64,000 nt of DNA from AWTP1-13 sp963775835 (GTDB taxonomy: Bacteria; Pseudomonadota; Alphaproteobacteria; Rhizobiales; Hyphomicrobiaceae), in NCBI GenBank assembly GCA_963775835.1, contig CAVZKV010000002.1:558001-622000 (forward strand). Direction: 5' to 3'. Under the pieces are notes generated by a model. The model saw nothing but the letters and a program-made list of their open reading frames with translations. It was not told the origin of the DNA and did no database searches. Positions within the stretch are counted from its first letter, which is position 1. Every line of letters begins with the position of its first letter. The translations under genes were made by a program, and so were the position numbers. Positions 61,294 through 64,000 of the stretch are shown here, in pieces.

Positions 61294-64000
61294 TCATGGC
61301 ACGCGAGCGATGGGAAAATGCGGCATGGTCGTGGGCTTGTCCATAATGGCGTCTTGATAGCCCTTGCTCAGCTGCTTGACCCGCCGCGTCAGGTAAAGGT
61401 CCAATTCCACGGTGTCGATGATCTTATCGCCGTTGACGTCGGCAGATCCGCCAAACCCTTCCAGCAACGCCTTGGTGAAGATGCCGTTCTGCAGCGCGCC
61501 GAGTTCGGCGGACAGCTGGCGGCTGAGCGAGGAGGCAAATGTGATCAGGCCGGGGCCGGCGCTTTTGAACTCGTTGATGAGGCCGACCGTGTCGAAGCGG
61601 GCAGTGCTCTTGAAGCCCTCCAGGCCGCCGGCGGATTGACAGGCATCGAGAAACACCAACGCCTTGCTGGGAAACCGCTTCAGCTCGTCGAGCAGCAGGC
61701 GCTTGTTGTAGCCCGTCGAACTCGATGTCTTTGTCGTCGAAGTCAACCGGCAGCAAATACGAACTCTGGTCGGGCAGCGTGACGCCGTGGCCGGAGAAAA
61801 AGAACAGCGCGATGTCGCGGGACGTCATGGTGCGTTTGATGCTGGCAAGCTTCTGGCGCACGTTGCGCTCGGTGGCCTGCTCGTCGGCCAGCAGCTCGAT
61901 GTGCACGTCGCGATAAAGACCGCCCTTCAGCTTGGTCAGCGCGCCGGCAAAGTCGCGCGCGTCTTTGGCCGCGTACTTGAGGGCCCACTGCGACTGGCGA
62001 TAGGCACTGACACCCACCAACAGGGCGTACAGCTCGGGCTTTTCCAGGTCCGCCAGCGACGGCTTGGCCCCCGTCCATTTTAAGTCGATTTCGACCGGCG
62101 TGCTCTCGTTCGTCTCCGTCTCCGCGATCAGCGCCAGGATCACGTCGCGGGGCGGTACTTTGAGCCTGAGTTCGCCGGGTGTCTCGGCGCTGCTGACGGG
62201 AGTGAAACCCTTGGCCTCGCCACCCTCGGCCGGCACCCCGTCGATCAGCGCGCGCACCCGCTTGATCGGAAGCCCCGACGGGGAGCGAACGGAATAGCTA
62301 ACGAGGAGATCGGCGCTGGAAAAGTTGCCGCCCGCATTCGGCGACAGAATGTTGATCACCGGCGGCAGGCGTTTGGCAATGTCCTCCATTTCCCGGCTGC
62401 GCTTGGAGGACTGGTTGGCTTGCTCGAGGGTCTTGGCCTCATCGAGCGTGCTGAGCACGAGCCGGACAATGTCGGGGCGATAGAATTGATCGCGGAAGCG
62501 GGCGACGGAGAAGAAATCCGCCGCGTCGTTCCAGTCGCGGTTCACATGCCAGCCGATCAGGTCCTCGCCGCCCGGAGAGGCGGTGTAGTAACCCCTGGGG
62601 GTCCAGGCCACCCAACGGCGATCCTTGGCGTGGACGAACAAGGCCAGCAGTTCCTGGCCGTCATCGAGCCGGTGCCAGCGGATGGTGCCGTCGCCGTAGG
62701 CGACGATCACGACCTTGGCCTCGCGGGGAATATTGGCACCCCAAGCCACGGCCGGCACCGGCGTCTGCCAGGCGGGCTTGCCCTGGGCGTCGTAGGCCCT
62801 GAGCCAATATTCCGTGCCCAGCACGAAACGTTGCTTGTTGGGCGCGATCGCCAGCGCGCGCGCCACCTCGTAGGGCTCGAGCGCCAAGGGCGCGCCGGCG
62901 AATTTGGGGCGGGCGTCGTTGATCCAGTCGCTAAGGGGCAGCCCTTGCGTGTCCCCTGGGGTGAGATCGGCCACGGCATTGGCGGCATCCGTCAGCGTCG
63001 CCGCGGTGAGATCGAACAGGACCGGCTCGCCGCCGTATTCCTTGAAGCCGAAGCGGAGGCGCCGGCCGTCCGCCGAGACCGTGAAATGCTCGAAGCGTTT
63101 GCCGCGCATGTCGGCTTGCACGCTGTCTTGCCAGGTACGGGGATTGCCCTTGCCGTCGAGCACGCCAAAGGCGGGCTCGGCCGCGCCGAACACGATGCCG
63201 TCGCCGCAGGGCAGCAAATGCATAATGGTGGTCAGGGGGCCGGTGATGTCGCGCGGGGCGCCGAGACCGGCGCGATCCCAGACGCGAATGGCAATCTTGC
63301 CGGCCTTGACGTAGCGCCCAGCGGCGTAAAGGCGCGTGCCGTCCGCCGACCAGGCGACGCTGCCGACATTGCCGTTGTCGACGCCCTTGACGTTGGCCGC
63401 CGTGCGCCAGGCAAGCGTGGCGGCGTCGTAGATGTCCACGCCGGCGTTGTCGACAAAGCCGACGGCCACCCGATCGCCGGACGGATGCGCCTCGACGGAG
63501 TGTGGCTCGCCGCCGCCTTTCGTCAGCACCGAGATGGGCTTGCCGCCGTAGGGAGCCTGATAGCGCCGCAGCTTGCGGTCGTAGCCGACCGTATAAAGGG
63601 TCCCGCGTCGGTCGAAGGCGGCGCCGTAGGCCATCTTGCCGCCGTAGTCGCGGTCCGTCGCCAGCACTTGCCACTGCCTGGCGTCGGCGCTGGTCCGCTC
63701 CCACACCCGCAGGCCCTCGCTGCCAACCAATACGGCGAGATAGGTGCCATCGGCGGAGACGGCCAGGTGATTGATGACGTTGGCGAACGGCCCAAGGCGG
63801 GCGGCGACGGCGCCCGTGGCGGTGTCGAAGATGTACACGAAATTGACCCGCTGGGTCCGCGCCGCCGTATCCCAGCCGCCGGCCGCCACCCAACTGCCAT
63901 CCGGGGCCATCGCCACCGAATAGATCTTGCCGTCGTTGCCCGGACCGGCCGGCACCCGCAGCGTGCGCAGCAGCCGTCCTTCCGGCAGGCGCCACAGCCG
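61294..64000 (-). CDS. WD40-repeat caspase-family (C14) protein, frameshifted, N-terminus outside window
   Basis: The frame is open to the right edge (RLWRLPEGRLLRTLRV), so the start is beyond 64000. The first 500 or so visible residues are WD40-like blades, for example SVAMAPDGSWVAAGGWD, HLAVSADGTYLAVLVG and SVAWSADGTRLYAAG. A C-terminal caspase domain begins PELYALLVGVSAYRQ and has the catalytic His in FFFSGHGVTLPDQSSYLLPVD and Cys in ALVFLDACQSAGG. An extra G among 61712-61714 shifts the frame between the two (after DIEFDG; expected YNKRLLLDEL). The rest reads on to 61294. EF-hand-like DVNGDKIIDTVE follows. It is probably a metacaspase/orthocaspase. Confidence 0.88.

Noticed and set aside
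1..64000. tRNA, rRNA, integrase, transposase or phage genes
   Set aside because: No tRNA-like T-loop patterns, rRNA sequence or mobile-element proteins were recognised on either strand by eye.

Overview
The window is a 64 kb, GC-rich, densely packed chromosomal segment. No rRNA, tRNA, CRISPR array, insertion sequence, integrase or phage module was seen. The best taxonomic markers are a CckA-type hybrid histidine kinase (58626-61244), a DksA/TraR protein with the single-Cys 'YGYCEETGEP' finger common in Alphaproteobacteria (54585-55187), a malonyl-CoA decarboxylase, and a high load of orphan periplasmic binding proteins with a tripartite tricarboxylate transporter. Together they point to a free-living, organic-acid and peptide-using alphaproteobacterium (Rhodospirillales/Hyphomicrobiales-like). 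The genus cannot be told from the sequence.

Layout. 2-8943: a drug/metabolite exporter fragment, then a co-directional run of an LVIVD-repeat protein, HyuB, HyuA, a glutamate-1-semialdehyde-aminomutase-like aminotransferase, a dienelactone hydrolase-like protein and a MocA-like nucleotidyltransferase. 8965-18192: a second exporter, a dihaem peroxidase, a TPR protein, a cupin facing a four-domain rhodanese, a luciferase-like oxidoreductase, an NHL-repeat protein, a ThDP enzyme and a GFA protein translationally coupled to it. 18189-28971: an AraC remnant, a DUF4242 protein, two paralogous orphan binding proteins, a five-gene minus-strand catabolic cluster (dehydrogenase, nitroreductase, 2OG-Fe(II) dioxygenase, amidohydrolase, binding protein), the divergent tctCBA operon and a MaoC hydratase. 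29080-36286: a NIPSNAP protein, a putative papain-like cysteine peptidase behind two CtrA-like half sites, and an oligopeptide ABC operon with a fused double ATPase. 36529-46130: a flavin/PNPOx-like protein, a class-C beta-lactamase-fold hydrolase, a CDF metal exporter, a patatin lipoprotein, a second DUF4242 protein, a decayed secreted-protein gene, a sugar-acid dehydratase and a proline-rich OmpA protein. 46338-64000: HMG-CoA lyase, a lactonase-like MBL protein, malonyl-CoA decarboxylase, a zinc metallopeptidase, a phosphodiesterase-like protein, a MoxR ATPase, DksA, an MscS channel coupled to a FliO-like protein, CckA, and a WD40-caspase (metacaspase-like) protein running off the right edge.

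Two features run through the window. First, several otherwise well-conserved genes carry one extra base (about 4725, 6152, 29536, 46004 and 61713), and one gene (41618-42304) is broken in at least five places; this is either systematic indel error or real decay. Second, many intergenic gaps hold short tandem duplications with 11-28 bp units (8241, 11738, 23971, 29876, 38527, 42433, 54042, 55238, 58294), and one similar array lies inside the His-rich N-terminus of the CDF gene. No single complete, obviously new defence or biosynthetic system stands out. The most interesting candidates are the caspase-WD40 gene, the small cysteine peptidase with CtrA-like boxes, the minus-strand catabolic cluster and the MscS/FliO-like pair.
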